Shown: one piece after another, positions 1 through 12,897 of the stretch | Layout of the letters: each line of letters begins with the position of its first letter | Position numbering within the stretch: position 1 is the first letter of the stretch | From: Ligustrum vulgare | Taxonomy: Eukaryota > Streptophyta > Magnoliopsida > Lamiales > Oleaceae | Reading direction: 5' to 3' | Length of the DNA stretch: 64,000 nucleotides | Assembly: GCA_963555705.1 (NCBI GenBank) | Contig: OY743174.1 | Coordinates: 24,399,108-24,463,107 of the forward strand | Position numbers and translations under genes: made by a program | Notes under the pieces: model-generated | Seen by the model: the letters and a program-made list of their open reading frames with translations, nothing else | The model's database searches: none | Told to the model about the DNA's origin: nothing

Positions 1-1130
1 CCTCCTTCACGATGGCACATTCGTCCACCTGTGTGCCGGTGGAGGCAGCTTGAGTCAGCTGAGTCTCCTCTGCTTGAATGAGTAGGTCCTGTATTCGAAA
101 AAAATTAATTAATTAATAAAATGGAAAAATGATGAAACAAAAAAGACTAGTTTATGGTATGTGTTTTACTTACGTAATCTGCTGCCGCATTCTCCTTCAC
201 CCATTTCCCATCAATGCGTCTATGTAATCGTTCAAATCCATCCACAACACTTAGCCACTCCTCGGTCTCGAGGTCTCTCTACAAAAAAAAATCAATTAGA
301 AAGTAAATGAAAATACTAAAATTATTTTGTGTAAAAAATGGTATTAATTAAACCATACACCAGGGTGTCGTGTTGTAGAAAAACTATTGGATCCTTGGCG
401 AGATGGTTATCTTGCCTTCTCTCGATTGACTTTATTTTTCACTGATCGAGACTGTAATCATGGAGATGTAGGTAACCTAATTGTAATCATTATTGAAATG
501 TCCAAAATTGGCTTCTTGAACTCAAAGAAAATTTCTTACAAAGTAATTAGGGTTCTTGAATAAGTTCACGCATCTCTACCAATTCTCAATGGATATCTCA
601 CCATACGGACGGCTCGGTCCATTTTCCTTAAAGTGACCATTCGCATTTGATTTACAGGCTCAATAGCAATCAGCTGCCAAACGATCAAGACCACCTATGA
701 TGTCTTCACATTCCTTGGTCGACCGACCACCAAAAATATCAAAGTATGTCTGTCACGAGAAAAAATTAATTAATGCATAACATAGTGTTAGATTTGTGTA
801 CAATATTTATTATCGATAATTATTTACTTCGACAGTAGTTTGTACCCATCCACGTAGCTCCTCGGGGACGTTGGCCCAACTCGAATAACAAGGGGGACAG
901 TTCAGTCAAACATTATTCCCAACCAAACGAGTGAACATTCCTACATTTTCTCCGATCGGCTGTAAGATCTCAAATTTCCTATCGAAATCAATGGAAAGTG
1001 GCTTTTTTCCTCCTTTCAACCACAGCTTCCCTAGATTTAAATTTCTAGAGATACCACGTCTCTTTGCTGGCTGCGCTACTTATTTAAAAAACATTGAGAT
1101 TAAAAAGAATAACCAACAATGACAAAAATT
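1..1130 (-). pseudogene. Transposase_24-like (Ptta/En/Spm) CACTA-associated protein, partial and broken
   Basis: Minus-strand translation shows short stretches typical of the second protein of plant CACTA elements. Examples are a segment with FERLHRRIDGKWVKENA (about 190-240), one with PIGENVGMFTRLVGNN (about 900-960), and one with NVPEELRGWVQTTVE (about 830-875). The segments lie in order on the minus strand but in different frames with stops between them. The 3' end runs off the window. The role of this protein in transposition is not firmly known; it accompanies TNP2 in many plant CACTA elements. Small plus-strand ORFs here are antisense shadows. Confidence 0.6.
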
Positions 1131-1180
1131 AGAGAAAAAGCTTGTGTCTCTAAATAACAAATGTACCCAACTCTCACGAT

Positions 1181-1377
1181 CTAGGCAAAACTGGCTCGAT
1201 TTCTACCGTACTCCTTTAGTTTCTTAAGATATTTTTCAATGCGATACATCCATCTCATGTATACCGGACCTCCAAGTATTTCCTCCTCGGAAAAATGCAT
1301 AACTAGGTGAATCATGATGTCAAAGAAGGCAGGCGGGAATATTTGTTCCAACTTACACATTATTAGTTTCAGATGCT
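1181..1377 (-). pseudogene. TNP2 transposase C-terminal region (DUF4218-like), displaced fragment
   Basis: On the minus strand the translation includes CKLEQIFPPAFFDIMIHLVM and ILGGPVYMRWMYRIEKYLK, the hallmark of the DUF4218 domain that follows the transposase domain in plant TNP2 proteins. The open frame runs upstream to 1,474, but bases 1,378-1,474 belong to the inserted Athila LTR, so the ORF start there is artificial. The authentic upstream continuation is at 38,862 and beyond, on the far side of the insertion. The split by a retrotransposon with an ATGCT duplication shows the gene was interrupted physically and not only by point mutation. Confidence 0.8.
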
Positions 1378-2825
1378 TGTTCACTAATATCTCGCTAGGT
1401 GAAATACTCCCGCAAGTGTACGAATCATGAAGCGTAGTTAAAATGGACCTAAGAGTCCGGATTATCGTTCCCACGATGACCGTTTACTAAGTACCGAAAT
1501 GTGTAAATTCTTCTCCTTATTTGAACCAAGAAATGAATTTGAGTTGTTTTGTATACTAATATTTATAACGATGACTGAAAGATTAAAACTTTGCACGAGA
1601 TTGAGATTTCACAATTGCTGATTGTTTTTAAATATAATTGAAAGTAGTTGGGATTCACGGGTTCACCTAGCCAATTAAATCAATTCCTATTCCAAATTTT
1701 ATTTTCTAAATATGTGTTCGATCGAATTCACTAAATTAAATTGAGATTCCTCTCTCGAGTTTAAATCAATCCTACCTAGATAAGTCAACCTTGTATCTCT
1801 ACAGCGGGTCCGAATATTCCTTATCTAAATGCATTACATGCAAGAACTCACACATGATCGCACTAATTACAAGAGTATATCTCTATCTTTTGTTCAATTA
1901 ACGGATTTATTATCTAGATCTATGTTATTAACTCACCTCTCGGATTATGGAAATAACACATGAAATCATGAATAAGTGGCCAATTCATTCACGCATTAAA
2001 AGCAATAATAATTCAACACATGCATTACGGCATTAAAACAAGGAATATGGAATTAAAGTAATTGACTAGGCTACATCGTGAATCCCAACGTTAAGATTAG
2101 TTACACATAATAAATGAATAATAAAAACAATCTGAATTAAAATTAAACATGCTGGAATTTATGAAATCAACAATAAGAAAAGAAGTCTTGCACCAAGATT
2201 TGATTTCCCGTGTTAAGCTCCTAAATTCCCGTGCTTTTCCGTGCTTGAATCTCCTCCTTAAGTAGATGTCGAATTGCCAAGAATTCTCCAATATCAAGCT
2301 CTGCAAAAGTGCTCCTCTGCTTGCCTCTCGCACCCTCTCCCTTCTAGGTTAAATTCCCCAGTGTTTTTCTTGTTATAATCGCTCACAAAAGCCCAATACA
2401 GGCCCAGTCGGACGCCTACGCGATCGTATGGTTTGGATTCCAACGATCGCGTGGGCGAACCTTTTTTCGCTCTGCATGAAATTTTTCGCCATGTCGCTAT
2501 CACTGATATGGAGAATTCGCGATCGCGACATGGAGTTTTACTACGCGATTCACCATCTTTTTCTTGGCCTTCAAGTCAGTCCTCTAGTTTTATTTGCGAA
2601 GTGTATCTCCAACTATTGATTTGATCAATTTGACCCCAGAACTTCTGTTTCTCTTCAATTTTCCTACTTTTGACCTTTATTTCCCGTAATTGCTTCCTTG
2701 TTCCTCTTTTTGACTAAAATCTGAAATAACAACAATTAAATGCAATTTAGATAGAATAAATTCATAAATCAACACGATAAATTCTCATTTTGGCATATCC
2801 CCAAGTGTATAAAATACACCTATCA
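1378..2825 (-). repeat. Athila 3' LTR (left copy)
   Basis: This 1,448-bp LTR begins TGTTCACTAA and ends ACACCTATCA on the plus strand. Its right 815 bp match the copy at 38,039-38,856. It contains a cluster of GCGATCGC-type palindromes at 2,415-2,533. No coding capacity is seen; small ORFs such as the one at 2,097-2,333 are chance frames. Confidence 0.88.
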
Positions 2826-3357
2826 AATACCCCAAAACTTGAATTATTGTTCGTCCTTAAACAATGGATCATGGCTTACAAAATCAAATAGACAAGAGAT
2901 AAGATATTTTTGTTGTGTCAACATGCTTACCATATGCCTCCATAGTCCAAATCAATTTACGCTCTAAGCAAGAGTTATGAACAACAATATAAAATAATTT
3001 CTAGTTATATCATGCTAGATTTTCAAGTGTGTGTGTGAATAGCCAATATCAGACGCATACTTATGCAAAAGATGTGCTCAACACTGTGTGGCTCATTATG
3101 CATAATCCAGCCCAAACCCCATGTGGTCAATCTATGAATTCTACTGACATTCCTTTCAGCGCTCATGGATGATCAACACTTTATGTTTTTCTCTCACATA
3201 TCCCAGGTTTCTATCTCTGCGGGTTTTAAAAATTTTCTTGCTTTTCCCTCACAAGGTAGTCAGAATCAGAAATATGCGTGCATAACCAATAAAAAATCAG
3301 CAGTCCCTAATTCTACAACCTCAACCACTACAGCTCAGTCAAAAAGCTTATACCATG

Positions 3358-3360
<3 letters not shown>

Positions 3361-3422
<62 letters not shown>
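3361..3422. repeat. (AT)n microsatellite
   Basis: About 31 uninterrupted AT units. It generates artificial Ile-Tyr repeats in ORFs on both strands (3,165-3,512 plus and 3,335-3,607 minus), which should not be annotated as genes. Confidence 0.97.
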
Positions 3423-3424
<2 letters not shown>

Positions 3425-3496
3425 TTTTTCTTTTGATGGACGACTTTTTCTTTTAATGTTCCTGTCTTTTACCATCTTTGTGCAGAACTTTTCATA

Positions 3497-3790
3497 CTTA
3501 CTTTCTATATGACCCTTGTAGCGGGCTTTCAGATCGGAAACTCCCAAACTAGTTGGCTTTAGGGTACCAGGTTCAAAGAACCCCTCAGACGTACTTGCCC
3601 GAGTCATAAAGGTTTAAACAGAAAAGTGAAAGATGTTACCATGTCTTATGTGTAAGTCCACTCTCCGTACTTGCTTTCTAATTGACCCATGTAGCGAGCT
3701 TTAGGTCGATGACTCCCAAGCCAGTTGGCTTTAGGGCACCAGGTTTGAAAGACCCCTCGGTCTTACTTACTCGAGTCAAAAAGGCATTTG
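3497..3790. repeat. Direct duplication, about 115-bp unit, two diverged copies
   Basis: Copies start near 3,497 and 3,668, about 171 bp apart. Both contain TAGTTGGCTTTAGGG or CAGTTGGCTTTAGGG and a CCCCTC(A/G)G block. They differ at many positions, so the duplication is old. It lies in the non-coding 3' part of the Athila element. Confidence 0.7.
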
Positions 3791-4402
3791 AAGAGCGGAA
3801 TAAGACCTTCAGCATTTTTCTGTTTTTATGCTGGAAATGGTTTATACCCGTTGACCAAACTGTAATGCCTAAAGTGCAAAACCAAGAACCACAGACCTCT
3901 AACCCGTCAATATATACAATTTTTAACCATTTTACCCCCAAACTCGCCTTTTAGCATGATTGGTTCTAATTTAGGTGTGGGATATCTTATGATCTAAGTT
4001 CAGGGATTTTCAAGTCATTTCTAAGTTCAAATTGCATAAACTCTGCACCACATGTATTAAACAAAATCCCACACACAAGCAATTATCCAAAACTGGCTAT
4101 GTGCGCAGATAGTATGAATCTAGCAAAACATAACTAGTTCAAAAATAAGTTCATGCTTTTTTCATGTTGTCCAGTTTTTCGAGCCTATGCACAAATTGAT
4201 TCATACTATTTCCTAGACAATAAGTATGTCAACACAATTTTTAATTTTTTTTTTTTTTGCGAATATTAATTAATACAAGCCCATAATAACCAATCGAAAG
4301 TAAATACAACCGACAACTTACCCCTAAACTTAAAAATTGCATTGCCCTCAATGAAACAATTAAGACAAGTAAAAATTTGAAGGCAAGTAAAAAGAAAAAA
4401 GA

Positions 4403-5833
4403 TCAAGAACTTCCTGGAGGTAGATCCGGCTGCGGTGGCTGAGATGGTCCTGCGGCGTCTGTATCCAATCTGCCTTCTATCCTCCCCAATCTCACCTCAA
4501 TCCCCTCAGCTCGCCGTTCGATCCCCTCCAATCGGTTCTCAATAGAGAAGAGCCTGGCCTGCACCCATGATATCTGACCACTGAATTCTGTCATCGTATG
4601 TCGCATGATGCGCTGCTCCCCAGCGATGTTTCCCTGAACCAGACGGTCAAGTCACTGTTCCAGGATTTCCAGCTGCCTGTGTTGTGCTACCTCAGCTTCC
4701 CTCCTCATGTTGACGGCACGAGTCAGGTCAGTTAACTCCAACAGTATCTTCCGTAGGAGCCTCTCATCACCGAGAGGAGCCGGTATCTGTGCTGGTGCGA
4801 CTGGTGCTGATGGTCCCTCCGAATCTGCTGATGCTGCTGGATCAACTGGGGAAACAGGGGTCCACTAGGGCTGGTGGAGGAGCAGGTGGGCCTCGCGGTA
4901 CCCTAGGCCGCGTGCTCTCTCGAGTACGTCTGCTGATAATGGCTCCGAGAGGCGCAGGCTCTTCATGGGGCAAAATATCCACTCCTTCGGCCACGCAGAT
5001 AGCACTAATCAAACATGGGAACATAATCTGGCGGCCTGCGTCCAGCTGGGAAGCAAGTGTAAGAATGAAATAAAAAATATGCCTCCCCAAGTCCAACTTG
5101 CATCCCCTGGCCAAATGATGTATCAATCGAGCCCGGTCTTCATTGAACTCTGTCCTATGTGATGTGGGGTCGATGTTGTGGCACATGAAGATGTGCAGAA
5201 CCCTGATACTCTCAGTGAGCTCCCCATGTTCAAAGCGCCCCAGTTTATCTAATTCCACATTCTACCAGGCGTACAAAAAGTTTTTGATCATATCAAGATC
5301 CAAATCACTTGGGACCTGCTCAATCCCCTCTCGTGTTAGCTCCAAGACCCTCCAATGATAGCCGGAGAGAATCAGATCCATTTACCACGCACCCAAGTCT
5401 TATATCTATGAGGTGCACCGTCTGTCTCTATAGCATGGTTGAAATTTGCTAGGAACTCCTTGACTAGTAGTGGATAGGGTTTGTGCGGCGTGCCTGCCAA
5501 TTTATGCCAACCTGCCCTCTCAATCAGGTGGGCTAGCTTGGTATCTAGAAAGTCGGCTAATATCACTTCACGCTCACTCCAAATTTTCTTCCCTTTGAGC
5601 AGTACCTCATATTTGTGTAATTCATTGCTGCCCAGAAACCTCTGAATATCTCCTATGTCCCCTTGATCTGCCTTCGGATCCTTAGTCGAGGTACCTCGTT
5701 TCCGCTTAGAAGGCCCAGCTTTTCCTTCCCCTTTTTGTGAAGCAGTGGCTTTTGAACGCATGTTTGTACCTACAAAGAACAAACTCATCATTAGAACCAA
5801 TGTGAGGGTGGAAAAGGATAAGAATGATGGCAC
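4403..5833 (-). pseudogene. Athila additional ORF, 'putative plant transposon protein' type, frameshifted
   Basis: Three minus-strand open segments lie end to end: 5,833-5,372 (153 aa), 5,258-4,842 (138 aa) and 4,606-4,403 (67 aa). The first contains a basic nuclear-signal-like stretch (KAGPSKRKRG) followed by a helical region. The second contains GELTESIRVLHIFMCHNID and HHLARGCKLDLGRHIFYFIL, the pattern I associate with the plant transposon-protein domain encoded 3' of pol in many plant gypsy elements. The third has heptad-like repeats of ENRLEGIERRAEGIE type and is probably a coiled coil. Frames change between segments and there are internal stops, so it is a relic. Function in the element is not established. 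Confidence 0.6.
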
Positions 5834-5962
5834 AAACCCCCAAACTTATGAAAAATTACACAAGAAAAGAGAAAGAATATCAGCTCGACTGGTGCTGTTT
5901 AACCTCGATTATCGTGTCGAAAAAATTAAAATTTTTGAAAAGTGTCCCAAGCACAATAAAAT

Positions 5963-6888
5963 TGTAATACCACTTTTCGTTTTACGTGCTTTCTTGAATA
6001 TCACCCAATTTCTATGATGGTACTATGAAGAATTATTTATTTGACAATTATTATTGATATTAAGTTGAATTATTTTGCAGTGGAAGGATTTGGACGCCGT
6101 CTCGATCAATGTACCGATTCGAAAGTTTATAAATTGATTATTTTAATTATTTACGTGCAATTCTACGTGATTAATTGTTTTATTGCCTAAGCATGTTATT
6201 TTCTATTTTATTATGCCAATTTGAAATGTGGGGGAAAAGTTTGGTGTCAGTCGAGGGCAAATAGAACTTATAGGCTTACTTAAACAAAAGAGGAGAATTG
6301 AGGGATTGAATTGCAATTTACCAAAAGTTAAACACTTAAACCTAATCTAACCATCATCCCTCACGCTGCTCTCTCACAATCTCTCACACTCGGTCTCGCT
6401 CTCTCATCTCTCACACTCTCTCCGCTCTCACTCGCGATCTCTACACTCTGTCTCTCTCTGCGCTCTCCGTCTCCCGTCTCTCTCACCTCTCGCCGGCAAC
6501 GCTCACCTCACCACCGGTCGCCATCACGGTAGGGCGCTCCTCTCTACCTTTTTCTCTTCCCTTTCCCCTCGAGCGCACACCCACACACGCGAGAAAACAA
6601 CCCACCCGCACCTGAAATTTACACACGCACACACACTTCCACACTTCGATACACACATATATTTATTGATTTTTGTGTATGTAAATGTGTGTTGAATGTA
6701 TGTATGTATGTATGTATATGAATGATCTTCAGATTTTGGGTTTTGGTTAAATTCTAATTTTAAATTGTTAAACTCAAATTGAGGTATATATATATAAGTT
6801 GAGTGTATGTATATATGTTAAGATTTTTCAAAATTCAGATTTTGGAATAGTTTAAATTCGAATTTAATTGTTAATTTCAGTTTGTGGG

Positions 6889-6928
<40 letters not shown>

Positions 6929-8762
6929 ATCTGTCGATTTCGAAAATTTTAATTCAGGGAATTAGTTAACTATTTGGTAAATGCCGATTTACAATGGTTA
7001 TTTTCAGATTGGAATTTTTGTGTGTGTATGTATATTACGTGAATACCCATTTATTTCAGATTTCGAAATTATAAAGATTTAATTGAGTTAATTGATTTTC
7101 CTATCAGTTTAGGATAGATTCGAGAATTTTATATTTGTTAACTGTTAGAATTGTTGATTTCGTTGTTTTGGTTAAGTTTGAATTATGAAGACGATTTTTC
7201 AGATTTCGAAAATGGAATCATTAATTTGGTTAATTGATATATTTTAGTTTAATTCTTATGTAATAACCGTAAATTCAGATTTGGGGCAATGTGTATATAT
7301 GTATTTCCCAATTTTATAATAAAATTTAGATTTGAAAAAAAGATTTTATTGTTTTAACTTGTTTAATGTAATGTTGAAAGAATGATGAATATATCAATTT
7401 GAACTGAAAGCATATTTTATTAATGAATGATACAACTAGGATTTTGGTACATTGACGACACGGGCAGTCGAGGCTCCTCCACTTGCAAATTCAAATAACG
7501 GTAAATACTAAGGACTACAGGTAAGTAAACTTCCCCCTATTTTCATCAAAGTTGAATGTAAATGTGAAAGTTATGTGTAAATGACTGTCTTGCAACTTAA
7601 TTGCTTTGATGAATTTCATTTACTTTCTGAAAGTATATGTTATTATGAAGAATGTTCAAGCATGCACATTATCATGTCATTGCATCATCAAGCATGCATT
7701 GGCATCGAAATTGGGAAGTGAAATGTTTTTAAATGAAAGAAATGTGTCAAGGTGCAAGTTTGTTCAAAAGTTATGTATCCCAAGTTTTTAAAGATAGAAT
7801 GGGTGTACTTCTAGTTCATGAAAGTTGCGAGTGGGAAATGGGGCGCGGGGGACCGGCGTACCCGAATTAAGTCGCTTTGCGACGGAATGTTCAACCGTTT
7901 ACGGTGGACTGTTAAACCGCTTTGCGGTGGAAAAGTGAATGTTAAACCGCTTTGCGGTGGGAAAGTGAATGTTAAACCGCTTTGCGGTAGAAATGCGCAT
8001 GTTAATATGGTTCCAAATAAATAATTGCCCACTGTATTCTGATTGACTAGAAGTTACACCAAGTGAGCTCACGATGGAAATGAAGTGAAAGTTTGAAATG
8101 TTGTATGTTCTGGAAAGTAAAGAAAAAGGGGATACATACATGTAATTTTCTTAAAAAGCATTCATGTCATAAGCATGCATTCATGCATACAGTTTACTTA
8201 CTGAGCTTTAGCTCACCCCAATCCCTCCCCAACATTTCAGGTGATGAAAGTTAGATGATCAAAGGGGAGCACTCGGCGGCTGACTCAGACAGTACCGACT
8301 TGAATTATTTATAATTTAAGTTAATGATTTAATTTAAGTTTTTAGTTGTTATTCTTTTAAATTGATAAATCATTTTGGATTAGTTTTCGGTTCTTAGTCA
8401 AAATAAGTTATGGTATTCCCCTTTGATTAGTTTTTATCATGTTTCATGAGTTTATAAATTTATACTTCAAGTTGTTTTGGTTGAGGAGTTTGGGGAATTG
8501 ATGTTGAAGTTGAATTTTGGAATTATGGTTGAATGTTGAATGTTGGATTTGAATGGGTTGAGAATTTCATAATTATTGTAGGTGTGATGTCCCTCTACAG
8601 GTTGGTTATGTCCAAGTTATAGAGGAGACTCTGCCGAAATTTCGGTAAAATTTTATACTAGATAAATGAACATTTTTGTCGTGTAAACGATTTAATTCCG
8701 CAATTAATGTGAATGGAAGTTAACATGCCTAGGTTTTAGGCTTTGAAACTTGGGGTGTTACA
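5963..8762 (+). repeat. Tandem element LTR 1
   Basis: 2,800 bp. It contains a pyrimidine-rich tract (about 6,362-6,520), a TA microsatellite (about 6,890-6,924), a hairpin array (7,871-7,988) and the conserved end GAGACTCTGCCGAAATTTCG...TTACA. The pyrimidine-rich tract followed by ACACAC runs is a plausible promoter/5' transcript region, but no transcription start can be fixed from sequence. Confidence 0.92.
7871..7988 (+). repeat. Array of five short hairpins in LTR
   Basis: Five small inverted repeats with three-base loops lie in a row: GTCGC-TTT-GCGAC (7,871-7,883), ACCG-TTT-ACGGT (7,894-7,905; the T of the repeat is read into the loop), then CCGC-TTT-GCGG three times at exact 30-bp spacing (7,917, 7,947, 7,977). 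The same array recurs at 14,806-14,923 and 21,745-21,862. Inferred to be a structured RNA or protein-binding segment of the LTR. Confidence 0.85.
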
Positions 8763-11700
8763 TTTTTGGTATCAGAGCTAAGAGTTTTAAAAGCGATTCT
8801 GTAAACTTTTAAAATTTATTTGAAAATGGTTCGGGTACTGAGTCACGCCTCAAGTGCTTCTCCCTCGATCATCCGGTAAGTTAAATTTTGTTTAAATTAT
8901 GAAATGTTATTTGATGTTCCAATTATTGTAAATTCTTGCATGCTAATGTGTAATGTCGGAAAGTGAAAGGTTAATAATGTTGTCTGTGAATATGACGAGT
9001 TTATCTTGGTTATGTAAATGAGGAAGTGAGAAAGTAATGGTTATTAAAAATTTGGGTGCCGTTTAGTAGATCTTTTTGTGAAATAAGAAATGGATATGAA
9101 TGGTATATCGGCATGAGAGTATACAATGTCCAAACGAGAAGTTGAGAAGTCATCGAACTTAGTATTAAGCACCTATCGTGTTGATCTCGGGACTACCCAC
9201 TCATTTGATAGTCTCACAAATATAGGAAAATTGATTTACCCATCAAAGTAAATGAAGAACAAGTTTATATTGTCAACGCCATTTGAAGAATTGTTGAACT
9301 AAAGTTATGTGTTGAGAAATGTCCCAATCATGATGAATGGAAAGGAATAGATGATGGATTTCATAACACTGAATACCCACAAACTTGATGTTATACTAGG
9401 AATGGAATGATTATTACGGTATAAGGTTTCAATCACTGGCTACGTTAAGGTGGTATTTAAACCTTCAAATGAAATCCTTTTCACTTTGTTGAAGTAAAGA
9501 TGAAACTTTCTATTTCGATATTATCAGTGATGAAGGCTCGTCAATTGATGAATAAGAGTTATTAAACCTACCTGGTTGCAATAATTGAAGTGTCTAAGGT
9601 GAATACTTCTCTCGAACAAATTTCTATTATTCGAGAATGACTAAAGATGTTCTCAGGAGATCTTTGTAATTTACCGCCTAAAAGATAAATTGAATTTGTC
9701 ATCGATTAAGTGCGCAACTCTAGTATCCAAGGTATAATATCGAATGGCTCCTTCGTAACTTAAAAGAGCTCAAAGTGCAACTATAGAATCTCATGGACAA
9801 AAGTTTTGTTCAACCTAGCTTTTCGCCATGGGGTGCTCAGGAGCTATACCTGAAGAAGAAAGATGGTTTTATGAGACTTTGCAAAATCGTTTTTAGACAT
9901 GGCAAAACTAGTTTTATGAAGTTGTGACGAGATGTTGAGATTATGAGTGATATGATTTTATTGAGACTTCTATGAGAAAAATTATGAAATTTGAGATATA
10001 AAGATTTGATTATTAATTATTGGGAATTAAGGAATGGATATTGTGTTTGAGTAAGTGAATTATTCCTCTATTTTGAGAGAAATTTATAATGTTGTTTGGT
10101 CTTGTAACTAAGAGATTTTGGGATTATGATTTGTGTCATATATTTATAAGTACGACTAATGGGTGGTCATTTGAGCCAATTAATGTATTGAAGGAAGTGA
10201 GATATTGATATTGGAAATTATGATTTGAAATTGTTATGTTGAGGAATTATGGATTGGTTTTCTGGGATATCAAGGTATACATGAAGTTATGTGATGATTT
10301 GATCCATACATTGGGAAATGATAAGTTATATTTTGAAAAGATGGGTGAAGACAAGTATTATGGCGTTATTGGGAAGAATCTTAATTATTCTTGGGAACGG
10401 ATTGATCACTAGTAAGGAATGATCACTTGTATTGGAGAGTATTATAAATTATGAGGATATGAGATAATATTGTTGATTTATTTTGGAATTTGATCGGGAA
10501 GATATGTTAAAGATAAGCTGATGATATTATGTTGATTGTGAATAATATGTTATTGGATATACTACATAAAGAGAATATTCAGGTAATTTCTATCGTTTTA
10601 ATTATTTTTGGTGATATTTGGTGATAAAGAAGTTTTAGAGATGACAAATTATTATGGTTTGGTATGTTTTTTAAAGAAATAGTAAAGGTTTATTGAAATT
10701 TGGAGAGAATTTTTCCATGGGCTTACAGAGATTAGTGAAGAGACGTGATGTCACTTGGGTTATTGAATAATGACTTAAGTAATCAGCAAATATTTCTTTA
10801 TACAGAGTTTAGAGGCTATGTTGAGAGCTTGCATTTTAGACCTTTGTGATGGTTAGGAAAACCATTTACCGTCTGTTGAACTTACATGTAATATGATTAT
10901 TGGGATTAGTCAGTTACCATGAATGGGAGATATTGAAAATATTTTATGGTGAGATGTCTTAAAGGAGTAACCATTTATTCAAAGTGAGAAATTGGGGACA
11001 TGCGATTGAATGTTTGGGATTATGTGAGATAATGATTGTCATAAGGTCCATTGTATATAAAAGGTATAATAGATGATTGTAAGGAATAATGCGATGATGA
11101 GAACTGAAGGTGATAATATATTGAAATTATGAAATAAGTTGACCATCCATGAATAAGTTATGTTGTATTTGGTTCTAAGTGGAAATTCGAAGAATGATGA
11201 ATCTCAGTCATGGAAAATGAATCAGGATTTCCTCATAATGTGACTGATTCACTGATGTACATTAAGTTTTCAAAATTGGTGAAAGAAACTTTATCAGGTC
11301 CTAGATTTGTACAAGTATTGCAGAAGTAATGCATCTGATCGGAGGAAAGTTTATGATAGTACATACCATGAAATTGTGGAGATTATTATTGATGGTATCT
11401 TGATTCAAAAATAAGAAATGAAATTTTAGGAAATTGTCCTTGTGGATAGGATTTGTGGAAAATGAGGATAAGACTTCACAATGATTATTTATTATGGAGT
11501 AGTGTGCAGAAAGAGTGACAATGGCAGAATCCAAGATTTATTGAGTTTGAGAGATTGATATAAAATCTTAGTGAGTATATTGACGTAAAAGGTTCGTGTG
11601 AAGGATATGATGGTTATTATGTCGAAATCTTAGAGAGATTGATATGATTATTTGAGGTCAGTTGTGTGACTTTTACTTATAATGGGATTGTATTTTTGGG

Positions 11701-12897
11701 TTAAGTAAACTTGATGAGGAATTCTATATGAATCACAAAAGTTTTATTCATTGGTGATAGGTCAATGATTTATTTATAAAATACTTGGTTAGAGTATTAT
11801 TATGATGATTTTGAAAGCATGAATTTTTAAGTTAGCACCTTGGCTTTAGTTTTAAGATGAGGGTATGATGTTGAATACTTGATTGCAATATATAAGTATG
11901 GATTACAGGATTTAAGTTGATCCTTTGATTTTAAAAGAAATGTCAGCATGTTTAGAAAGGATTTCGTTTGTAAATCTTTCCAGGAAGATTCTGTCAAAGT
12001 TTTAGTATTTCTACTGTATATTTTGGTATGGACATCAAGTTTCACTAATCCTGGATTATAAAGTCTTATTTTGGGCAATCTTCTTGATTTTAGTTTTAAG
12101 AATGTGATCAATCAATGTATATATTAAGGTTTAGACGTTAAAATATGTTCTATGAAAGGCTGGAAATAGAAAGTTAGTGAATGGATTCATAAGTGGGATA
12201 ATGTCGGTTGATGGTCTCCTACAACAATAGCTATCAAACTTCGATCCGTATTGAGTACTATACAATAGGAAGTGTGGATTGTCAATTTACGAGGGTAAGT
12301 AGGAGAAAGAATGTTATTGGGTCCAGTAATAGTACAGCAGACAACTGAAGTTGTTGAAATAATTCATCAGGGGATGAAAAATGCAAAGAGTAGACAGAAG
12401 AACTATGCTGACAAAAGAAGGAAACCTTAGAATTCGTTGAAGGAGATATGATCTTTTTGAAGGTAGCTCCTATGAAAAGAATTACTAGATTCGGGAAGAA
12501 AGAAAAGAAGGTTGAGCCCTTTTGTTGGCCTTGAGAGGCTAGAAATGATGAGTGACCTAATTTATCTGATTGCATTGCCACCAAAACCATCTAGGATACA
12601 AAAGGTGTTTTACGTCTTATTGCTGAGGAAGTATTATCCAGACTCATCTTATATTCTCAGCTATGAGTAATTAGATCTTCGTGAGAAATTGACATATGAA
12701 TAGTCACATGCGAGAACCTTAGAAAAGGATAATAAGGAACTCAGGAGAAAGAAGGTAACATTAGTTAAAGCCCTTTGGAGGAATCATACAGTAGAAGAGG
12801 CTACTTGGGAACGTGAAGATGATATGCGTGCCAAGTATCCACAAGTTGTGGTAAGTTTTAATTTCGAGGACGAAATTTCTTTTAGGGGGTAAGGAAT
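8763..12897 (+). pseudogene. Tandem element internal region 1: eroded gag-pol with primer site
   Basis: It opens with a tRNA-iMet primer site TGGTATCAGAGC at 8,767-8,778. Pol relics are recognisable in order. There is a segment translating as LDVILGMEWL-like near 9,380-9,415 (protease/RT linker). An RT N-terminal remnant follows at about 9,745-9,890 (KELK, SFSPWGA, then [10 protein letters not shown]). Integrase C-terminal relics follow near 12,315-12,480 (QKNYADKRRKP, FLKVAPMKRITRFGKK). A chromodomain-like relic near 12,750-12,845 contains LVKALWRNHTVEEATWERED. Most of RT, RNase H and the integrase core is not recognisable between about 9,900 and 12,290. A GAGGACGAAATTTC motif and polypurine tract precede the next LTR. 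Small ORFs here are chance frames. Confidence 0.8.
8767..8778 (+). other. Primer-binding site, tRNA-iMet type
   Basis: TGGTATCAGAGC starts 4 bases after the LTR end TTACA, complementary to the 3' end of plant initiator tRNA-Met. An identical copy is at 15,702-15,713. Confidence 0.9.

Larger units (their letters stand above)
2826..4400. other. Athila non-coding region between additional ORF and 3' LTR
   Basis: No coding region is supportable. The stretch holds a 31-unit (AT)n microsatellite at 3,361-3,422 and a diverged direct duplication of about 115 bp (3,497-3,612 and 3,668-3,790). Both copies carry CCCAA..C(T/C)AGTTGGCTTTAGGG and a following GAGTCAAAAAGG-like end. The polypurine tract expected just inside the LTR was not clearly identified. 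Confidence 0.55.

Noticed and set aside
1378..1474. Start of the TNP2 tail ORF within the Athila LTR
   Set aside because: The frame crosses the insertion junction by chance; the true upstream part is at 38,862.
3165..3607. ORFs on both strands with Ile-Tyr repeats
   Set aside because: Product of the (AT)n microsatellite.
7871..7988. Regularly spaced palindromic repeats resembling a CRISPR array
   Set aside because: The intervening sequence is nearly identical, not unique spacers, and it lies in a plant LTR.
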